Source of the DNA: Mytilus trossulus
Taxonomy: Eukaryota; Mollusca; Bivalvia; Mytilida; Mytilidae
Direction of reading: 5' to 3'
Length of the DNA stretch: 64,000 bases
Assembly (NCBI RefSeq): GCF_036588685.1
Contig: NC_086384.1
Coordinates: 51,229,973 to 51,293,972, forward strand
Part shown: in pieces, positions 63,968 to 64,000 of the stretch
Position numbering within the stretch: the first letter of the stretch is position 1
Layout: each line of letters starts with the position of its first letter
The notes under the pieces: generated by a model
What the model was told of the DNA's origin: nothing
Databases searched by the model: none
What the model saw: the letters and a program-made list of their open reading frames with translations, nothing else
Translations under genes and position numbers: made by a program

Positions 63968-64000
63968 GTAAGTTATAAAGTTGCTGTGTGTATATAATAA

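Noticed and set aside
59779-62394. Minus-strand frames of 242 to 479 codons rich in Phe, Cys and Val, and plus-strand Lys-rich frames
   Set aside because: They are by-products of the 36-bp minisatellite. Several frames are open at once on both strands, with no splice sites or start context.
59804-62395. CRISPR-like array
   Set aside because: The repeats are contiguous with no unique spacers, and the window is eukaryotic.
62713-62813. Functional alternative B18 exon
   Set aside because: The only acceptor-like site inside it leads to TAG at once in the needed phase.

Overview
This is a eukaryotic genomic window, AT-rich, with GT-AG introns and many dispersed repeats. The repeat families (short inverted-repeat elements, Helitron/Helentron-like elements with internal tandem arrays, a tRNA-derived SINE) and the gene style point to a bivalve mollusc, most likely a marine mussel (Mytilidae). 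That assignment rests on recall of similar sequences, not on a search.

One gene fills the window on the + strand. I find 63 consecutive internal exons from 4635 to 63967. They splice without any frame break into 3780 codons (11,340 nt). No start codon, signal peptide, stop codon or UTR was found, so the gene continues past both edges. The protein is a tandem array of 18 diverged modules of about 200 residues, with one von Willebrand factor type A (vWA) domain between modules 13 and 14. Each module has three parts. Part A is about 57 residues: FSLxxW at the start, an LGLxxYL helix-like segment, one Cys in a CDR-like motif, and GWN at the end. Part B/C is about 87 residues: usually six Cys including a SCTGVxCC core, an LDPC motif, IGIE, DYxWG, and a short tail ending LxGVxRx. 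Part D is about 55 residues: YxIxDL, SVCFE, GPC, LPKxxCxW. A standard module has ten cysteines, which suits a secreted or extracellular disulfide-rich protein. I do not recognise the module as a named family and assign no gene symbol or function.

Intron positions and phases are identical in every module: A is phase 1-1, B is 1-1, C is 1-2 and D is 2-1. In modules 3-11 and 13, B and C are one exon. In modules 1, 2, 12 and 14-18 the same stretch is split by an intron, and the second piece is always exactly 43 nt.

Layout: 1-4634 is intron made mostly of repeats. Modules 1-13 lie in 4635-38810. A 7.2-kb repeat-filled intron (38811-46046) follows. The vWA exon is 46047-46622. Modules 14-18 lie in 46991-63967. 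A 2.6-kb A-rich minisatellite (59804-62395) sits in one intron of module 18. Several introns hold partial copies of the neighbouring exon, most strikingly a 90-bp array that repeats the 3' end of exon D14 with its splice donor ten times.
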